Shown here one piece after another: positions 9,205 to 19,524 of a stretch of 34,193 bases of DNA. The stretch's first letter is position 1, and every line of letters starts with the position of its first letter. Under the pieces are notes generated by a model, which was given only the letters and a program-made list of their open reading frames with translations, was not told the origin of the DNA and did not search any database. This stretch comes from Treponema sp. Its GTDB lineage: Bacteria; Spirochaetota; Spirochaetia; Treponematales; Breznakiellaceae. The DNA lies in the NCBI GenBank assembly GCA_031275535.1, contig JAISOR010000062.1, forward strand, positions 1-34,193, in the 5' to 3' direction. Made by a program: the position numbers and the translations under genes.

Positions 9205-9909
9205 GTGGGACAAAAGGTTAATCCAATCGGATTGCGGATAGGTATCAATAAAACATGGGCCTCCCGTTGGTATGTGGACCCTAAGGAATACGCCAATACC
9301 CTGCATGAGGATCTCAAACTTCGCAAGTTTATTTTGGATATGCCCGAGACCAAGGGCGCGGATATTGCCGAACTGGAAATTATCCGGCATCCCCAGCGGA
9401 TTACCATCGTAATTCATACCGCCCGGCCGGGGGTTATTATTGGCCTTAAGGGCGCTAATATCGAAAAGATCGGCGCCGAACTCCAGAAGCTGGTGGCCAA
9501 GAAAATTCAGATCAAGATCAAAGAGGTCCGCAACGCCGATAATAATGCCCAGATTGTCGCCCAAAACATCGCCCGCCAGCTTTTGGCCCGGGGGTCTTTC
9601 CGGCGGACCATGAAGCAGGCCATCACCAATGCCATAAAGAAGGGCAATGCCCAGGGCGTTAAGGTCCGGCTTTCCGGCCGGCTTGGGGGCGCCGAAATGT
9701 CCCGGACCGAGGAGGCCAAGGAGGGGCGGATACCCCTGCATACCCTCCGGGCGGATATTGATTACGGCTTCGCAGAGGCCCACACCACCTTTGGCGTCAT
9801 TGGCGTCAAGGTATGGGTCTATAATGGCATGAAATACGGCAAGGAACAAAAAGAGGATGCGGGTGTCCTTGTCCGAAAACGGCGTGAACGCGCCCCCGCA
9901 AGGAGTTAA
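9205..9909 (+). CDS. rpsC: Ribosomal protein S3
   Basis: 234 residues. The GTG at 9205 gives the family start [13 protein letters not shown] and lies one base after the rplV stop. An in-frame ATG at 9175 inside rplV would add ten unlikely residues. The KH domain ([20 protein letters not shown]) and the C-terminal domain ([12 protein letters not shown], then [22 protein letters not shown]) are clear. S3 lines the mRNA entry channel and contributes to helicase activity. Confidence 0.97.
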   Translation: MGQKVNPIGLRIGINKTWASRWYVDPKEYANTLHEDLKLRKFILDMPETKGADIAELEIIRHPQRITIVIHTARPGVIIGLKGANIEKIGAELQKLVAKKIQIKIKEVRNADNNAQIVAQNIARQLLARGSFRRTMKQAITNAIKKGNAQGVKVRLSGRLGGAEMSRTEEAKEGRIPLHTLRADIDYGFAEAHTTFGVIGVKVWVYNGMKYGKEQKEDAGVLVRKRRERAPARS

Positions 9910-9911
9910 AT

Positions 9912-10337
9912 ATGCTGAGTCCAAAGCGTGTAAAACGCCGTAAAGTACAGCGCGGTAATATGCCGGGAAACGCCACCCGGGGGAATACGGTGGTCTTTGG
10001 GGACTACGGTTTGGTTGCCCTGGACCGGATGTGGATTACCAACCGGCAGATTGAGGCCGCCCGTATCGCCATGAACCGTCATGTTAAACGGGGCGGGAAA
10101 CTGTGGATTCGGATCTTCCCGGATAAGCCCTATTCCAAAAAACCCGCGGAAACCCGCATGGGCAAGGGAAAGGGAGCGCCGGAATACTGGGTCGCCGTGG
10201 TAAAGCCGGGGACGGTTATGTTTGAACTTGGGGGCATTGATAAAACCCTGGCGGAGGAAGCCATGACTCTGGCCGGTTCCAAGCTGCCCATCAAAACCAA
10301 GTTCGTGGCCCGTTCCGATTTTGAACTGGGCGCATAA
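9912..10337 (+). CDS. rplP: Ribosomal protein L16
   Basis: 141 residues. L16 binds near the A-site tRNA elbow. Conserved parts include [14 protein letters not shown], the [14 protein letters not shown] turn and [29 protein letters not shown]. It begins two bases after the rpsC stop, with AAGGAG overlapping the end of rpsC. Confidence 0.98.
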   Translation: MLSPKRVKRRKVQRGNMPGNATRGNTVVFGDYGLVALDRMWITNRQIEAARIAMNRHVKRGGKLWIRIFPDKPYSKKPAETRMGKGKGAPEYWVAVVKPGTVMFELGGIDKTLAEEAMTLAGSKLPIKTKFVARSDFELGA

Positions 10338-10348
10338 AGGAAGCGGGT

Positions 10349-10546
10349 ATGAAGAATTCGTTTAAGAATTTAACTTTCCCCGAGCTCAAGGCTAAGCGGG
10401 ATGAACTCAACAAGAAATACATGGAACTCCGTTTTCAGATTGTGATCGGCCATGTGGACAATCCGCTTCAAAAGCGTATTATGCGCCGGCAGATTGCCCG
10501 GCTTAATACGTTAATCCGGCAGCATGAGCGGGCCTCGGAGGCGTAA
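10349..10546 (+). CDS. rpmC: Ribosomal protein L29
   Basis: 65 residues, mostly two helices. The FPELKAKRDEL and LNTLIRQHE segments match L29, which lies beside L23 at the tunnel exit. AAAGGAAG precedes the ATG. Confidence 0.95.
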   Translation: MKNSFKNLTFPELKAKRDELNKKYMELRFQIVIGHVDNPLQKRIMRRQIARLNTLIRQHERASEA

Positions 10547-10593
10547 CATAATTTTTGAAAAGGATTTTCAAAAATTTGTTTAAGGAGAATACG

Positions 10594-10878
10594 GTGGAAG
10601 AGCAGGTTGTTGCGGTAAAGCAAAAGGCAAAGAGCGGTAAAAAAGAGTTTGTAGGAATTGTAAAAAGCGACAAGATGGAGAAAACCATTGTGGTCGCGGT
10701 GGAGACCAAGACCCTGCATCCTCTGTATAAGAAATATATTACCCGGAGCAAGAAGGTTAAGGCCCACGATGAGGCCAATGAGGCGAAAGTTGGCGACCGG
10801 GTAAGGGTTGTGGAATGTCGTCCTATCAGCAAGGAGAAATGCTGGAGGCTTGCGGCGATTCTTGAACGGGCACAATAA
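10594..10878 (+). CDS. rpsQ: Ribosomal protein S17
   Basis: 94 residues from the GTG at 10594, chosen because AAGGAG (10582-10587) lies six bases before it. An upstream TTG (10555) would add 13 residues but has no ribosome site. The S17 fold is clear: [19 protein letters not shown], then [19 protein letters not shown] and the [14 protein letters not shown] end. S17 is a primary 16S binder. The first 18 residues are an unusual leader rich in Val and Lys. Confidence 0.93.
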   Translation: MEEQVVAVKQKAKSGKKEFVGIVKSDKMEKTIVVAVETKTLHPLYKKYITRSKKVKAHDEANEAKVGDRVRVVECRPISKEKCWRLAAILERAQ

Positions 10879-10892
10879 GGGGAGTAGCAAAG

Positions 10893-11261
10893 ATGATTCA
10901 AGTGGAGACTTTCCTGAACGTGGCCGACAATTCAGGCGCCAAGGTGGTTCAGTGTATTAAGGTCCTTGGCGGTTCCAAGCGCAAGTACGCCGGTATCGGC
11001 GATATTATTGTGGTGGCGGTTAAGGATGCCCTGCCGACATCGACTATAAAGAAGGGCTCCGTGGAGAAAGCGGTGGTGGTACGCACCCATAAGGAATATC
11101 GTCGTCCCGACGGTACCTATATCCGGTTCGACGATAATGCCTGTGTTATTATCGACGCAAGTTTAAACCCCAAGGGGAAGCGTATCTTTGGGCCCGTAGC
11201 CCGGGAACTGCGCGAGAAGGATTATATGAAAATTGTATCCCTCGCCCCCGAGGTGTTATAG
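10893..11261 (+). CDS. rplN: Ribosomal protein L14
   Basis: 122 residues, exact family length. L14 forms part of an intersubunit bridge and is the docking site of the silencing factor RsfS. The [17 protein letters not shown] start and [23 protein letters not shown] end are characteristic. Confidence 0.98.
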   Translation: MIQVETFLNVADNSGAKVVQCIKVLGGSKRKYAGIGDIIVVAVKDALPTSTIKKGSVEKAVVVRTHKEYRRPDGTYIRFDDNACVIIDASLNPKGKRIFGPVARELREKDYMKIVSLAPEVL

Positions 11262-11273
11262 GATTTAGAGAAT

Positions 11274-11293
11274 GTACGGCCCTGCGGCCGTAC
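11274..11293 (+). other. Perfect hairpin between rplN and rplX
   Basis: GTACGGCC and GGCCGTAC pair over 8 bp around a CTGC tetraloop, just before the rplX ribosome site GAAGGAG. There is no T run. It may set the boundary between the end of the S10 segment and the spc segment of the transcript. Confidence 0.45.
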
Positions 11294-11313
11294 GCGAAAG
11301 AAGGAGCGGTAAT

Positions 11314-11655
11314 ATGACAGCGAATGTACAACATAAATATAAACTGAAGAAAGAAGATACCGTCCAGATCATTGCGGGCAAGGACAAAGGTAAGCGGGGG
11401 CGTATCTTAAAGATCCTCCGTGATAAAGACCGGGTTGTGGTGGAAGGCGCCAATATCGTTAAAAAGGCGCAAAAACGCCGGAGCCAGCAGGACCGGGGCG
11501 GTATCGTTGAGATAGAAGCGGCGATCCACAGTTCCAATGTGATGATCGTGTGTAAAAAATGCGGGCCTACCCGGATAGGGTACAAGGTGGACCCGTCCCA
11601 GGGTCCTAAGGGCGTCAAGACCCGGGTCTGTAAAAAATGCGGAGAGGCCTTATAA
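11314..11655 (+). CDS. rplX: Ribosomal protein L24, four-cysteine form
   Basis: 113 residues. The KOW motif ([16 protein letters not shown]) at about 17-32 identifies L24, an assembly initiator of the 50S. The C terminus carries two CKKC pairs (C80/C83 and C106/C109) that would form a zinc ribbon, as in many bacterial L24. The start at 11314 is set by AAGGAG upstream; the earlier in-frame ATG at 11272 would translate the hairpin. It overlaps rplE by one base (TAATG). Confidence 0.95.
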   Translation: MTANVQHKYKLKKEDTVQIIAGKDKGKRGRILKILRDKDRVVVEGANIVKKAQKRRSQQDRGGIVEIEAAIHSSNVMIVCKKCGPTRIGYKVDPSQGPKGVKTRVCKKCGEAL

Positions 11656-12206
11656 TGAAGAACTACGAACCGCGGCTCAAAAAAATATACAAGGAGCAGA
11701 TTGCCCCGGAGTTGTTCAAAGAGTTTGGCTATAAATCACCCATGCAGACCCCCAGGCTGGAAAAGATCATCGTCAGCATGGGGGTAGGCGAAGCCCTTCA
11801 AAACAAGAAATTCCTTGATGCGGCGGTGGACGATCTTACCCTGATTACGGGCCAGAAGGCGATAAAGACCAAGGCCCGTAAAAGTATCGCTAACTTTAAG
11901 ATCCGTGCGGGTCAGGAAATCGGCGTCAAGGTTACCCTGCGGGGAGCCATGATGTATGAATTTCTGGATAGATTAGTGAATGTCGCGTTGCCCCGGGTTA
12001 AGGATTTTCGCGGCGTTAATCAGAATGCGTTCGATGGCCATGGAAATTTTTCTCTCGGTATTACCGAGCAGATCATTTTCCCGGAAATCGATTTTGATAA
12101 GATCGAACGTGTAGCCGGACTCAATGTCGCCATCGTAACGACGGCGAAGACCGACGCGGAGGCTAAGGCCTTCCTCGCCAAGTTCGGTATGCCCTTCAGG
12201 AAGTAA
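11655..12206 (+). CDS. rplE: Ribosomal protein L5
   Basis: 183 residues. L5 binds 5S rRNA and contacts P-site tRNA. The [14 protein letters not shown] start, the [12 protein letters not shown] stretch and the [10 protein letters not shown] segment are family hallmarks. Its ATG overlaps the rplX stop, so the two are probably translationally coupled. Confidence 0.97.
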   Translation: MKNYEPRLKKIYKEQIAPELFKEFGYKSPMQTPRLEKIIVSMGVGEALQNKKFLDAAVDDLTLITGQKAIKTKARKSIANFKIRAGQEIGVKVTLRGAMMYEFLDRLVNVALPRVKDFRGVNQNAFDGHGNFSLGITEQIIFPEIDFDKIERVAGLNVAIVTTAKTDAEAKAFLAKFGMPFRK

Positions 12207-12217
12207 GAGGAGTATAC

Positions 12218-12403
12218 ATGGCAAGAAAAGCGATGATTATCAAGGCTCTGCGGACGCCTAAATATAAGACCAGAAAAGTGCATCGATGCAGGATCTGCGG
12301 ACGGGCCAGGGGCTATCTGCGGAAATATGAAATGTGCCGCCTTTGCTTTCGCAAGCTTGCGAGCGAAGGACTTATTCCCGGCGTCACTAAATCAAGTTGG
12401 TAA
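12218..12403 (+). CDS. rpsN: Ribosomal protein S14, zinc-binding type
   Basis: 61 residues, the short zinc form (type Z). C24, C27, C40 and C43 form the two CxxC pairs. It ends in the conserved SW. S14 completes the 30S head near S3 and S10. AGAGGAGT precedes the ATG. Confidence 0.97.
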   Translation: MARKAMIIKALRTPKYKTRKVHRCRICGRARGYLRKYEMCRLCFRKLASEGLIPGVTKSSW

Positions 12404-12417
12404 GGTAGGAGAAAAGG

Positions 12418-12816
12418 ATGAGCGTTTCTGATCCCGTCGCGGATATGCTGACCAAGATCCGGAATGCCGGAATGGCAAAGCATGAAAAGGTTGATATCCC
12501 TACCTCCAAGTTAAAGCTTGAGATCGTTAAGATTTTAAAGACCGAAGGGTATATCAAGAATTTTAAGAAGGTTAATCAGGATGGGGCTAATACCATCCGG
12601 GTTTTCCTCAAATACGATGAAGAAACCGGACCGGTTATTCATGGCATAGAGAAGGTATCCAAACCCGGCCGCCGGGTGTATACCGGCTATAAAACCATGC
12701 CCAGGGTGTATAACGGATATGGAACCCTTATCGTTTCAACGTCGATAGGGGTTACCACCGGAAAAAAGGCCGCCGAAAAGAAAGTCGGCGGGGAAGTTAT
12801 CTGTACTGTTTGGTAA
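12418..12816 (+). CDS. rpsH: Ribosomal protein S8
   Basis: 132 residues. S8 binds the central domain of 16S rRNA and in E. coli represses the spc operon. The [14 protein letters not shown] start and the C-terminal [21 protein letters not shown] are typical. A GGAGAAAAGG site precedes the start. Confidence 0.97.
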   Translation: MSVSDPVADMLTKIRNAGMAKHEKVDIPTSKLKLEIVKILKTEGYIKNFKKVNQDGANTIRVFLKYDEETGPVIHGIEKVSKPGRRVYTGYKTMPRVYNGYGTLIVSTSIGVTTGKKAAEKKVGGEVICTVW

Positions 12817-12826
12817 GAGGGAAATT

Positions 12827-13366
12827 ATGTCGCGTATCGGAAAAACACCGGTTAAGATTCCTCCGGGGGTAAAGGTCAGCTTTCAGGATGAGGTGATGAC
12901 CGTAGAAGGCCCCAAGGGGAAACTGAGCCAAAAGTATCATCCCGTCATAACCTTTGAAACCCAAGGGGACGTGATTGTGGTTGGCAGGGTAAACGAAGAG
13001 AAGCAGACCCGGGCCTTCCATGGTTTGTACCGTAATTTGCTTAACAATATGGTAATTGGGGTATCTTCGGGATTCAGCCGGGCTTTGATCATCACCGGCG
13101 TAGGATACCGGGCGGAGGTGCAGGGCAATCTCCTGTCCATGAACCTGGGGTATTCCAACGAGCTTTTTGTGGGTATCCCCGAAGGGCTTTTGGTAAGCGC
13201 CGAACCGAATGGCAAGGTGGTCATAAGCGGTATCGATAAGCAGCGGGTCGGAGAATTTGCCTCTCAGATTCGGAAGCTCCGGCTCCCCGAACCCTATAAG
13301 GGAAAGGGTATCCGGTATGAAGACGAACAGATCAGAAGGAAAGTCGGTAAATCCGGCGTTAAATAG
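12827..13366 (+). CDS. rplF: Ribosomal protein L6
   Basis: 179 residues with two similar alpha/beta halves. The [14 protein letters not shown] start and [14 protein letters not shown] near the end are diagnostic. L6 lies by the sarcin-ricin loop, where elongation factors act. Confidence 0.97.
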   Translation: MSRIGKTPVKIPPGVKVSFQDEVMTVEGPKGKLSQKYHPVITFETQGDVIVVGRVNEEKQTRAFHGLYRNLLNNMVIGVSSGFSRALIITGVGYRAEVQGNLLSMNLGYSNELFVGIPEGLLVSAEPNGKVVISGIDKQRVGEFASQIRKLRLPEPYKGKGIRYEDEQIRRKVGKSGVK

Positions 13367-13375
13367 GGTTAAACT

Positions 13376-13738
13376 ATGCTGCGAAAAATGGTTGAAAAAG
13401 ACAGAAAGCGGTTTAAAAGAAAGGTCCATATCCGGAAGGGTATTTCCGGCACCGCGGAGCGGCCCCGGATGAGCGTTACCCGGAGCAACCGGGCCCTGTC
13501 CATACAGATTATCGATGACGCCAAGGGGCATACCCTTGCATCCGCCTCGACGCTGGAAAAAGAGCTAAGAACCATCAAGCCGACGGTGGAAGGGGCGGCC
13601 CAATTAGGGGAAATCATGGGGAAACGGCTTCTGGAGAAGAACATTACCACCGTGGTTTTTGACAGGAACGGTTATTTATATCATGGCCTGGTAAAAGCAA
13701 TGGCCGACGGAGCCCGGAAAGCCGGGATTCAGTTCTAG
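13376..13738 (+). CDS. rplR: Ribosomal protein L18
   Basis: 120 residues. L18 binds 5S rRNA together with L5. The [19 protein letters not shown] arginine-rich start, [16 protein letters not shown] and the C-terminal [14 protein letters not shown] fit the family. Confidence 0.97.
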   Translation: MLRKMVEKDRKRFKRKVHIRKGISGTAERPRMSVTRSNRALSIQIIDDAKGHTLASASTLEKELRTIKPTVEGAAQLGEIMGKRLLEKNITTVVFDRNGYLYHGLVKAMADGARKAGIQF

Positions 13739-13746
13739 GGGGCGGA

Positions 13747-14274
13747 ATGGAACATTCACGGGAAAGAGATCGGGATAGAAATTATCAGGATAAAGAAAAG
13801 GAATTTGTCGAAAAGCTGGGACAACTCAACAGGACCGCCAAGGTAGTCAAGGGCGGCCGCCGCTTTTCCTTTTCCGCCCTTTCGGTTGTGGGGGATCGGA
13901 AAGGCAATGTGGGATACGGTTTCGGAAAGGCCAACGATGTCTCCGAGGCTATCCGCAAAAGCATCGAAAAGGCCAAGCGTAATCTGATAAAGCTTCCTAT
14001 TAAAAACGGCACCATCCCCCACGAGATTCAGGGGATTTTCAAGTCGTCGGTGGTCCTGTTAAAGCCCGCCTGTTCCGGTACCGGCATTATCGCCGGAGGC
14101 CCGGTGCGGGCAATCATGGAAGCCGGGGGAATAACCGATGTCCTGAGCAAGTCCATTGGCGCCTCGAGCCAGTATAATGTGGTAAAAGCGACCTTCGCCT
14201 GTATCAGCCGGATGATGGACGCTAAGATGATAGCTAAAAACCGGGGAAAGTCCCTGGGTGAATTGTGGGGTTAG
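13747..14274 (+). CDS. rpsE: Ribosomal protein S5
   Basis: 175 residues. S5 affects decoding accuracy. The double-stranded-RNA-binding-like half ([24 protein letters not shown]) and the [26 protein letters not shown] segment are plain. A charged N-terminal stretch of about 18 residues precedes the core. Confidence 0.97.
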   Translation: MEHSRERDRDRNYQDKEKEFVEKLGQLNRTAKVVKGGRRFSFSALSVVGDRKGNVGYGFGKANDVSEAIRKSIEKAKRNLIKLPIKNGTIPHEIQGIFKSSVVLLKPACSGTGIIAGGPVRAIMEAGGITDVLSKSIGASSQYNVVKATFACISRMMDAKMIAKNRGKSLGELWG

Positions 14275-14278
14275 GGAT

Positions 14279-14464
14279 ATGGCACAGAGGATAAGAATTC
14301 GCCTTGCACGCAGTACCATCGGCGCGCTTCCCAAGCAGCGGGCTACCGTGAGGTCCCTGGGGCTGCGGAAGATTGGATCCTCCGTTGAACAGGAATCCAG
14401 CCCCGCTATTCTGGGGATGGTTAAGGTTGTTTCCCATCTGGTCACGGTGGAGGAGATTAAATAA
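14279..14464 (+). CDS. rpmD: Ribosomal protein L30
   Basis: 61 residues from the ATG at 14279. The family core [30 protein letters not shown] is followed by a slightly divergent end. An upstream in-frame ATG at 14258 lies inside rpsE and is less likely. The stop overlaps the rplO start by one base. Confidence 0.94.
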   Translation: MAQRIRIRLARSTIGALPKQRATVRSLGLRKIGSSVEQESSPAILGMVKVVSHLVTVEEIK

Positions 14465-14940
14465 TGCACGATTTTGATCTGCATGCCCCCGAGGGGGCTA
14501 ATAAACGCAAGCGTATCATAGGCCGGGGCCAAGGATCGGGACGGGGAACCACCGCGGGAAAGGGTAATAAGGGACAACATTCCCGGTCCGGCGGTAAAAC
14601 CTATGTGGGTTTTGAAGGCGGACAGATGCCCTTATACCGGCGTCTTGCCCACCGGGGCTTTTCGAATTATCCCTTTAAGAAGGTTTTCCAGGTGGTAAAC
14701 CTGGGGGAAATTGAGAAGCGTTACGATAACGGAGAAACCGTGGATTCGGGAACGCTGATTCTGAAGGGGCTGATAAAGAAGGCGGTGCCGGTTAAGATCC
14801 TCGGAAATGGGGAATTGACCAAAAAACTCAACTTCAAGATCACGGCCATGTCCGCTTCGGCTAAAGAGAAGATTGAGAAGGCCGGCGGGTCCGTCGTTGC
14901 CGCCAAGGGCGGTGGTGAAGCCGCTTCATCCGGCGTATAA
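14464..14940 (+). CDS. rplO: Ribosomal protein L15
   Basis: 158 residues. The glycine-rich N-terminal arm (KRIIGRGQGSGRGTTAGKGNKGQHSRSGG) and the GFEGGQMPLYRRLAHRGF motif identify L15, a late 50S assembly protein. The last residues are an Ala/Gly-rich tail. Confidence 0.97.
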   Translation: MHDFDLHAPEGANKRKRIIGRGQGSGRGTTAGKGNKGQHSRSGGKTYVGFEGGQMPLYRRLAHRGFSNYPFKKVFQVVNLGEIEKRYDNGETVDSGTLILKGLIKKAVPVKILGNGELTKKLNFKITAMSASAKEKIEKAGGSVVAAKGGGEAASSGV

Positions 14941-14960
14941 CGCGTTGTAAGAGGAAATAC

Positions 14961-16289
14961 ATGGCTAATCCATTGGTTGGAATCTTTAGAGTAAAGGAAT
15001 TACGGGAACGCATTTTTTTCACGGTATTGATGCTGGTTGTTTTTCGCCTGGGGGCGGTACTCCCTATACCGGGGATCAATGTCCGGGAATTGAACGCGTA
15101 CTTCCTTTCCCAGCAGAATTCGGGAAACGCCATTATCGATTATCTTGATTTTTTTGCCGGCGGCGCTTTCTCAAACTTTTCGATCTTCATGCTTGGGATC
15201 ATGCCCTACATTTCCATGTCGATCATCATGCAGCTGCTCCTCATCGTTTTTCCCCGCTTAAAGAAGATATCCCAGGAAGAGGGGGGGAAGAAGAAGATAC
15301 AGATGTATCAACGGGTGGGTACCGTGGCGGTCTGTCTTATTCAGTCCTTTGCGGTTACCCAGTATGCCCAAAGCATCTCCCGGAGCGTGGAAAACCTGCT
15401 GAGTATGGATCTCCTCTCCTTTACCCTTATCGCCATGCTCACCGTAACCACCGGGACCATGTTCCTTATGTGGATAGGCGAACAGATTACCCGGCGGGGT
15501 ATCGGAAACGGCATTTCCCTCCTGATCTTTGCCGGTATCGTGGCCCGGCTTCCCCAGGCTATCTGGGAACTTATCGGCCGGGTGCGGAATGGGGACCTTA
15601 ACCTGGTCTTTGTGATAGTGGTCTTTGCCCTCTTCGTCGCCGTGGTGGCCCTGGTAATATTTGAACAGCAGGGGCAGCGCAAGATCCCGGTTCATTATGC
15701 GAAACGGGTAGTAGGACGGAGGATGTACGGCGCGCAGAACACCTATATCCCCTTTAAAATCAACCCCTCCGGGGTAATTCCGGTAATTTTTGCCTCATCC
15801 ATCCTGACCTTTCCCCTGCAAATCGCCTCTACCATAGGGGGGAATGTGTCCTGGCTTGCGGCGCTTTCCCGGGTCCTTACCCCCCGGGGCTTGTTGTATA
15901 ATGTGCTTTATACCCTGCTCATCGTGTTTTTTGCCTATTTTTATACCCAGGTTAGCTTGAACCCCATAGAGATAGCTAAAAACATCCGTGAGAACGGAGG
16001 ATCTATTCCGGGTATTAGGACGGAACGGATCGAGGAGTATCTTACCAAAATATTGAACCGTATTGTACTCCCCGGATCCCTCTATTTGGCGGTGATAGCG
16101 GTCCTTCCCACTATCATTCAGCATCTTTTCAATTTTCCCTCCTCCATTTCGTATCTTATGGGGGGGACTTCCCTCCTGATTCTGGTGGGGGTTGATTTAG
16201 ATACCATGAGCCAGATTGAGGCCCTGCTGAAGATGCACCACCATGAGGGATTAACCAGGAAGGGCCGTCTCCGGGGCCGGAATTTGTAG
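14961..16289 (+). CDS. secY: Preprotein translocase subunit SecY
   Basis: 442 residues with about ten hydrophobic segments, the channel of the Sec translocon. Recognisable parts are the plug-side segment ([11 protein letters not shown]), the TM2 region ending [12 protein letters not shown], the cytoplasmic loop [16 protein letters not shown] and the C-terminal loop [17 protein letters not shown]. It sits at its usual place after rplO. The genes that often follow (adk, map, infA) are absent here. Confidence 0.98.
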   Translation: MANPLVGIFRVKELRERIFFTVLMLVVFRLGAVLPIPGINVRELNAYFLSQQNSGNAIIDYLDFFAGGAFSNFSIFMLGIMPYISMSIIMQLLLIVFPRLKKISQEEGGKKKIQMYQRVGTVAVCLIQSFAVTQYAQSISRSVENLLSMDLLSFTLIAMLTVTTGTMFLMWIGEQITRRGIGNGISLLIFAGIVARLPQAIWELIGRVRNGDLNLVFVIVVFALFVAVVALVIFEQQGQRKIPVHYAKRVVGRRMYGAQNTYIPFKINPSGVIPVIFASSILTFPLQIASTIGGNVSWLAALSRVLTPRGLLYNVLYTLLIVFFAYFYTQVSLNPIEIAKNIRENGGSIPGIRTERIEEYLTKILNRIVLPGSLYLAVIAVLPTIIQHLFNFPSSISYLMGGTSLLILVGVDLDTMSQIEALLKMHHHEGLTRKGRLRGRNL

Positions 16290-16301
16290 TTTGGGGCCGA
16301 A

Positions 16302-16386
16302 AAGGGGGAGGGTCCCCCTTGGCGAATTGCGTAAAATTCGCTTTAATAGGAATCTGACCCTCTGTTCTGTTTTAAGGACAGGGGGA
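16302..16386 (+). other. Three tandem hairpins between secY and rpmJ
   Basis: Stem 1: AAGGGGGA/TCCCCCTT, 8 bp, triloop (16302-16320). Stem 2: GCGAATT/AATTCGC, 7 bp, six-base loop (16322-16341). Stem 3: CCCTCTGT/ACAGGGGG, 8 bp with one G-T pair (about 16358-16386). None has a strong T run after it. This is the longest gap inside the spc-alpha part and may be a processing, attenuation or regulatory site. Confidence 0.5.
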
Positions 16387-16410
16387 TGTATTATTAAGGG
16401 AGAAGATGGG

Positions 16411-16524
16411 ATGAAAGTCCGGACAAGTGTTAAACCAATTTGCGATAAGTGTAAGGTCATTAAACGGAACGGCATTATCCGTATCGTTTGCCAGAATCCG
16501 AAGCATAAACAGAAACAGGGTTAG
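16411..16524 (+). CDS. rpmJ: Ribosomal protein L36, zinc form
   Basis: 37 residues, the typical length. [19 protein letters not shown] and the ligands C11, C14, C27 and H32 show the zinc-binding form. AAGGGAGA lies before the ATG. A longer frame starting at 16291 would run through the hairpins and is rejected. Confidence 0.96.
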   Translation: MKVRTSVKPICDKCKVIKRNGIIRIVCQNPKHKQKQG

Positions 16525-16533
16525 GAGCGTTTT

Positions 16534-16899
16534 ATGGCACGTATAGCGGGGGTCGATCTCCCCAATAAACATGTAAACATTGCTTTGACCTATGTTTTTG
16601 GCATTGGCCGGTCCAGCGCCGATGAAATCTGCGTCAAGGCAAAAATCGATCCCCTGCGGCTTATCAACGAGCTGTCCCAGGAGGAATTGAATGAACTGCG
16701 GCAGCTTATTGAAAACGATTATAAAGTTGAAGGACGTTTACGCACGGAGATAGCCTTAAATATTAAGCGGCTTATGGATATTGGCTGTTACCGGGGTTTG
16801 CGGCACCGGAAAGGGCTGCCCCTGCGGGGACAGCGGACAAGGACTAACGCCCGTACCCGGAAGGGTAAAAAGAAGACCGTTGCGGGTAAAAAGAAGTAG
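16534..16899 (+). CDS. rpsM: Ribosomal protein S13
   Basis: 121 residues. S13 contacts P-site tRNA from the 30S head and forms an intersubunit bridge. The [11 protein letters not shown] start, the helix-hairpin-helix region ([13 protein letters not shown]) and the basic tail [22 protein letters not shown] are conserved. Confidence 0.98.
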   Translation: MARIAGVDLPNKHVNIALTYVFGIGRSSADEICVKAKIDPLRLINELSQEELNELRQLIENDYKVEGRLRTEIALNIKRLMDIGCYRGLRHRKGLPLRGQRTRTNARTRKGKKKTVAGKKK

Positions 16900-16917
16900 G
16901 ATAATTCGGAGGAGAGA

Positions 16918-17301
16918 GTGGCTGCTAATACGAAGAAGCGAAAAGAGAAAAAGTCCGTATACGAAGGAAACGTATATATTCAAGCTACGTTTAATAACAC
17001 GATTGTGACCATTACCGATCTTATGGGTAATGCTATATCCTGGGCGAGTTCCGGGGGGCTTGGATTCCGGGGAGCTAAAAAATCGACCCCCTTTGCGGCC
17101 CAAACCGTTACCGAAACCGCGGCCCAGAAGGCTCTTCAGGTAGGATTGCGGGAAGTGCATGTGTATGTTAAGGGACCTGGTATAGGGCGCGAATCGGCGA
17201 TTCGTCAGCTTGGTGCGCTGGGTATTAAGGTAAAGTCTATCAATGATGTTACCCCGATTCCGCATAACGGCTGCAGGCCGCGGAAAACAAGGCGTATCTA
17301 A
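16918..17301 (+). CDS. rpsK: Ribosomal protein S11
   Basis: 127 residues from a GTG (16918) with GGAGGAGAG directly upstream. S11 shapes the 30S platform. [21 protein letters not shown] and the C-terminal [18 protein letters not shown] are diagnostic. Confidence 0.97.
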   Translation: MAANTKKRKEKKSVYEGNVYIQATFNNTIVTITDLMGNAISWASSGGLGFRGAKKSTPFAAQTVTETAAQKALQVGLREVHVYVKGPGIGRESAIRQLGALGIKVKSINDVTPIPHNGCRPRKTRRI

Positions 17302-17316
17302 GAAGGGGAAGGAATA

Positions 17317-17952
17317 ATGGCGAGATATATTGGACCGGTTTGCCGGCTCTGCCGGGTGGAGCAGAAGAAATTGATGCTGAAGGGGGATCGCTGCAGGAGC
17401 GATAAATGCCCTATTAATAGAAAACGGCCCGCTCCGGGAAAGGACCCTAAGGCAAGGGCGGGAAAACGGTCGGATTATGGCGTCCAGCTTAGGGAAAAAC
17501 AGAAACTGAAGAGAATATACGGTATGCAGGAACGGCAGTTTAGCCTTTTCTTTGAACGGGCCCTTCGTATGCCCGGCATTACGGGGGAGAATTTGTTTGT
17601 ATTATTGGAACGCAGGCTCGATAATGTAGTATATAGGCTGCGATTTGCGGCAAGCCGGAGTCAGGCCCGGCAGCTTGTACTGCATGGTCATGTGACGGTA
17701 AACGGAAAACGGGTGAATGTGCCGTCGTTTTTGGTACGGCCCGAGGATGTAATTGAGATTAAGGAACACAGCAGAAACCTGGTAATTGTTAAAGAGGCGC
17801 TTAAGGAATTCGGTAAAGCCGGAGTCATGCCATGGCTCCAGCTTGATCCTGATACCATGAAAGGGACGTTTCTGGCAGCCCCGCGTCGCAGTGATATAAC
17901 TGATTTGGCGGACATCAAAGAACAGATGATCGTCGAATTATATTCTAAATAA
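17317..17952 (+). CDS. rpsD: Ribosomal protein S4, zinc form
   Basis: 211 residues. S4 starts 30S assembly and represses the alpha operon in E. coli. The N terminus has C9, C12, C26 and C31 in the zinc-finger spacing known from Thermus S4. The S4 RNA-binding domain (RLDNVVYRLRFAASRSQARQLVLHGHVTVNGKRV) lies at about 98-131. Confidence 0.97.
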   Translation: MARYIGPVCRLCRVEQKKLMLKGDRCRSDKCPINRKRPAPGKDPKARAGKRSDYGVQLREKQKLKRIYGMQERQFSLFFERALRMPGITGENLFVLLERRLDNVVYRLRFAASRSQARQLVLHGHVTVNGKRVNVPSFLVRPEDVIEIKEHSRNLVIVKEALKEFGKAGVMPWLQLDPDTMKGTFLAAPRRSDITDLADIKEQMIVELYSK

Positions 17953-17961
17953 GGAGTCTCC

Positions 17962-19017
17962 ATGGCCCGTAAGAACCTCCTTAAAGGATTCAAACGTCCG
18001 AAAGGCATCACCTTTGAGCATGGTGAACTTAAATCTAATTATGGGAAGTTCATTGCCGCTCCCTTTGAACCGGGATTCGGCACGACCGTGGGCAACACCT
18101 TGCGAAGGGTCCTCCTTTCCTCAATTCAAGGATATGCGATTACGGCGGTCAAGATTACTTCCTATGACGCCGATGGTGTTGCCCATAATGTTTCCAGTGA
18201 ATTTGAAACGGTTCCCAATATCGTTGAAGATACCCTGGAGGTAATCAATAACCTCAAACAGATCCGGCTTAGGCTTCCCCCTGAGGTGGAACAGGATATT
18301 CTCCTCTATGAGTGGTCAGGAAAGAGCGAAATCAAGAGCGACGACTTTGAACGGACCGGACAGGTTGAGGTATTAAGCTCCGGACAGCATATCATGACCC
18401 TTATGGATAATGCCCGGCTGGAGCTTGAGGTTCAGATCGATCTTGGCCGCGGGTATATCCCCTCTGAGGTGAATGAACGGTATGTGGATGTGATTGGTAC
18501 CATCCCCATGGACGCCATTTTCTCGCCGGTAAAGAAGGTTAAATTCGCCGTGGAGCCGACCAGGGTGGGGCAGCGCAGCGATTATGATAAGCTTGTCCTT
18601 GAAATATGGACCGACGGGACCATAAAGCCCGACGACGCCCTGGCGGAGGCCGCAAAGATCTCCAAGGATCATTTTTCGATATTCATCAATTTTGACGAAA
18701 ACAATCTGGGCGTCGATGAAGATATGGATGAGGATGATGAGCGGATCCGGCAGATATTGAATACCCCGGTGGAAGAACTGGAATTATCGGTCCGGTCTTC
18801 CAACTGTCTTAAAAACGCCAATATTAAAACCATTGGGGAACTGACCCGCAAAACTGAGGATGATATCGCCAAGACCCGTAATTTTGGGAAGAAGTCCCTC
18901 CAGGAAATAAAAGAAAAGCTTAAAGAGTGGAATCTAAGCTTTGGCATAACCGATATGAACATACTGAGAAACGCGGTAAAGATTACCCCTCAAAAGGAAG
19001 AAGAAGATGAAGCATAG
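17962..19017 (+). CDS. rpoA: RNA polymerase alpha subunit
   Basis: 351 residues, slightly longer than the usual 310-340. The N-terminal assembly domain contains [19 protein letters not shown] (dimer helix). An acidic linker ([13 protein letters not shown]) leads to the C-terminal domain ([21 protein letters not shown]), whose arginine matches the residue that binds UP elements. The last 11 bases overlap rplQ. Confidence 0.98.
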   Translation: MARKNLLKGFKRPKGITFEHGELKSNYGKFIAAPFEPGFGTTVGNTLRRVLLSSIQGYAITAVKITSYDADGVAHNVSSEFETVPNIVEDTLEVINNLKQIRLRLPPEVEQDILLYEWSGKSEIKSDDFERTGQVEVLSSGQHIMTLMDNARLELEVQIDLGRGYIPSEVNERYVDVIGTIPMDAIFSPVKKVKFAVEPTRVGQRSDYDKLVLEIWTDGTIKPDDALAEAAKISKDHFSIFINFDENNLGVDEDMDEDDERIRQILNTPVEELELSVRSSNCLKNANIKTIGELTRKTEDDIAKTRNFGKKSLQEIKEKLKEWNLSFGITDMNILRNAVKITPQKEEEDEA

Positions 19018-19510
19018 AAGAGGTTTTAACCCCCTTGAACGGACAGCGGCTCACCGGAAAGCCCTTCATCGCAGCATGGTGACTTCTTTATTCAGATATG
19101 AAAGGATCAGGACCACCAAAGCGAAGGCCCTGGAGATACGCCGGAGCGCCGAGAGGCTGATAACCCGGGCAAAGGTTGATTCGGTTCACAACCGGCGTAT
19201 TGTTTCCAGCCGTCTGTATGATGAGGGTATCGTGGCAAAGCTCTTTACCGATATTGCCAAACGGATGAAAGAACGGCCCGGCGGATATACCCGGATTCTC
19301 AAGCTTGGGGAACGGTTTGGGGATGCCTCGGAAGTTGTCATCCTGGAGTTGGTGGATTATAAGGTCGATACCGGCGAAGCCGCGGATAAGAAGGGTAAAA
19401 AGGCTGCCAAGGAAGATAAAAAGGCATCGGCGGATAGGGCCTCAAATGAAAAGAAAAGTTCCGGCAAGGCTAAGGCGGCTCCAAAGGCAAAAGCCAAAGC
19501 GGCTCAGTAA
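19007..19510 (+). CDS. rplQ: Ribosomal protein L17 with a Lys/Ala-rich tail
   Basis: 167 residues. Residues 1-120 are a normal L17 ([23 protein letters not shown] start; [16 protein letters not shown]). The last 47 or so residues are a low-complexity Lys/Ala/Ser tail that standard L17 (about 120-130) lacks. L17 sits near the tunnel exit. Its start overlaps rpoA, suggesting coupling. Confidence 0.96.
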   Translation: MKHRRGFNPLERTAAHRKALHRSMVTSLFRYERIRTTKAKALEIRRSAERLITRAKVDSVHNRRIVSSRLYDEGIVAKLFTDIAKRMKERPGGYTRILKLGERFGDASEVVILELVDYKVDTGEAADKKGKKAAKEDKKASADRASNEKKSSGKAKAAPKAKAKAAQ

Positions 19511-19524
19511 AGGGAGACAGGGAA

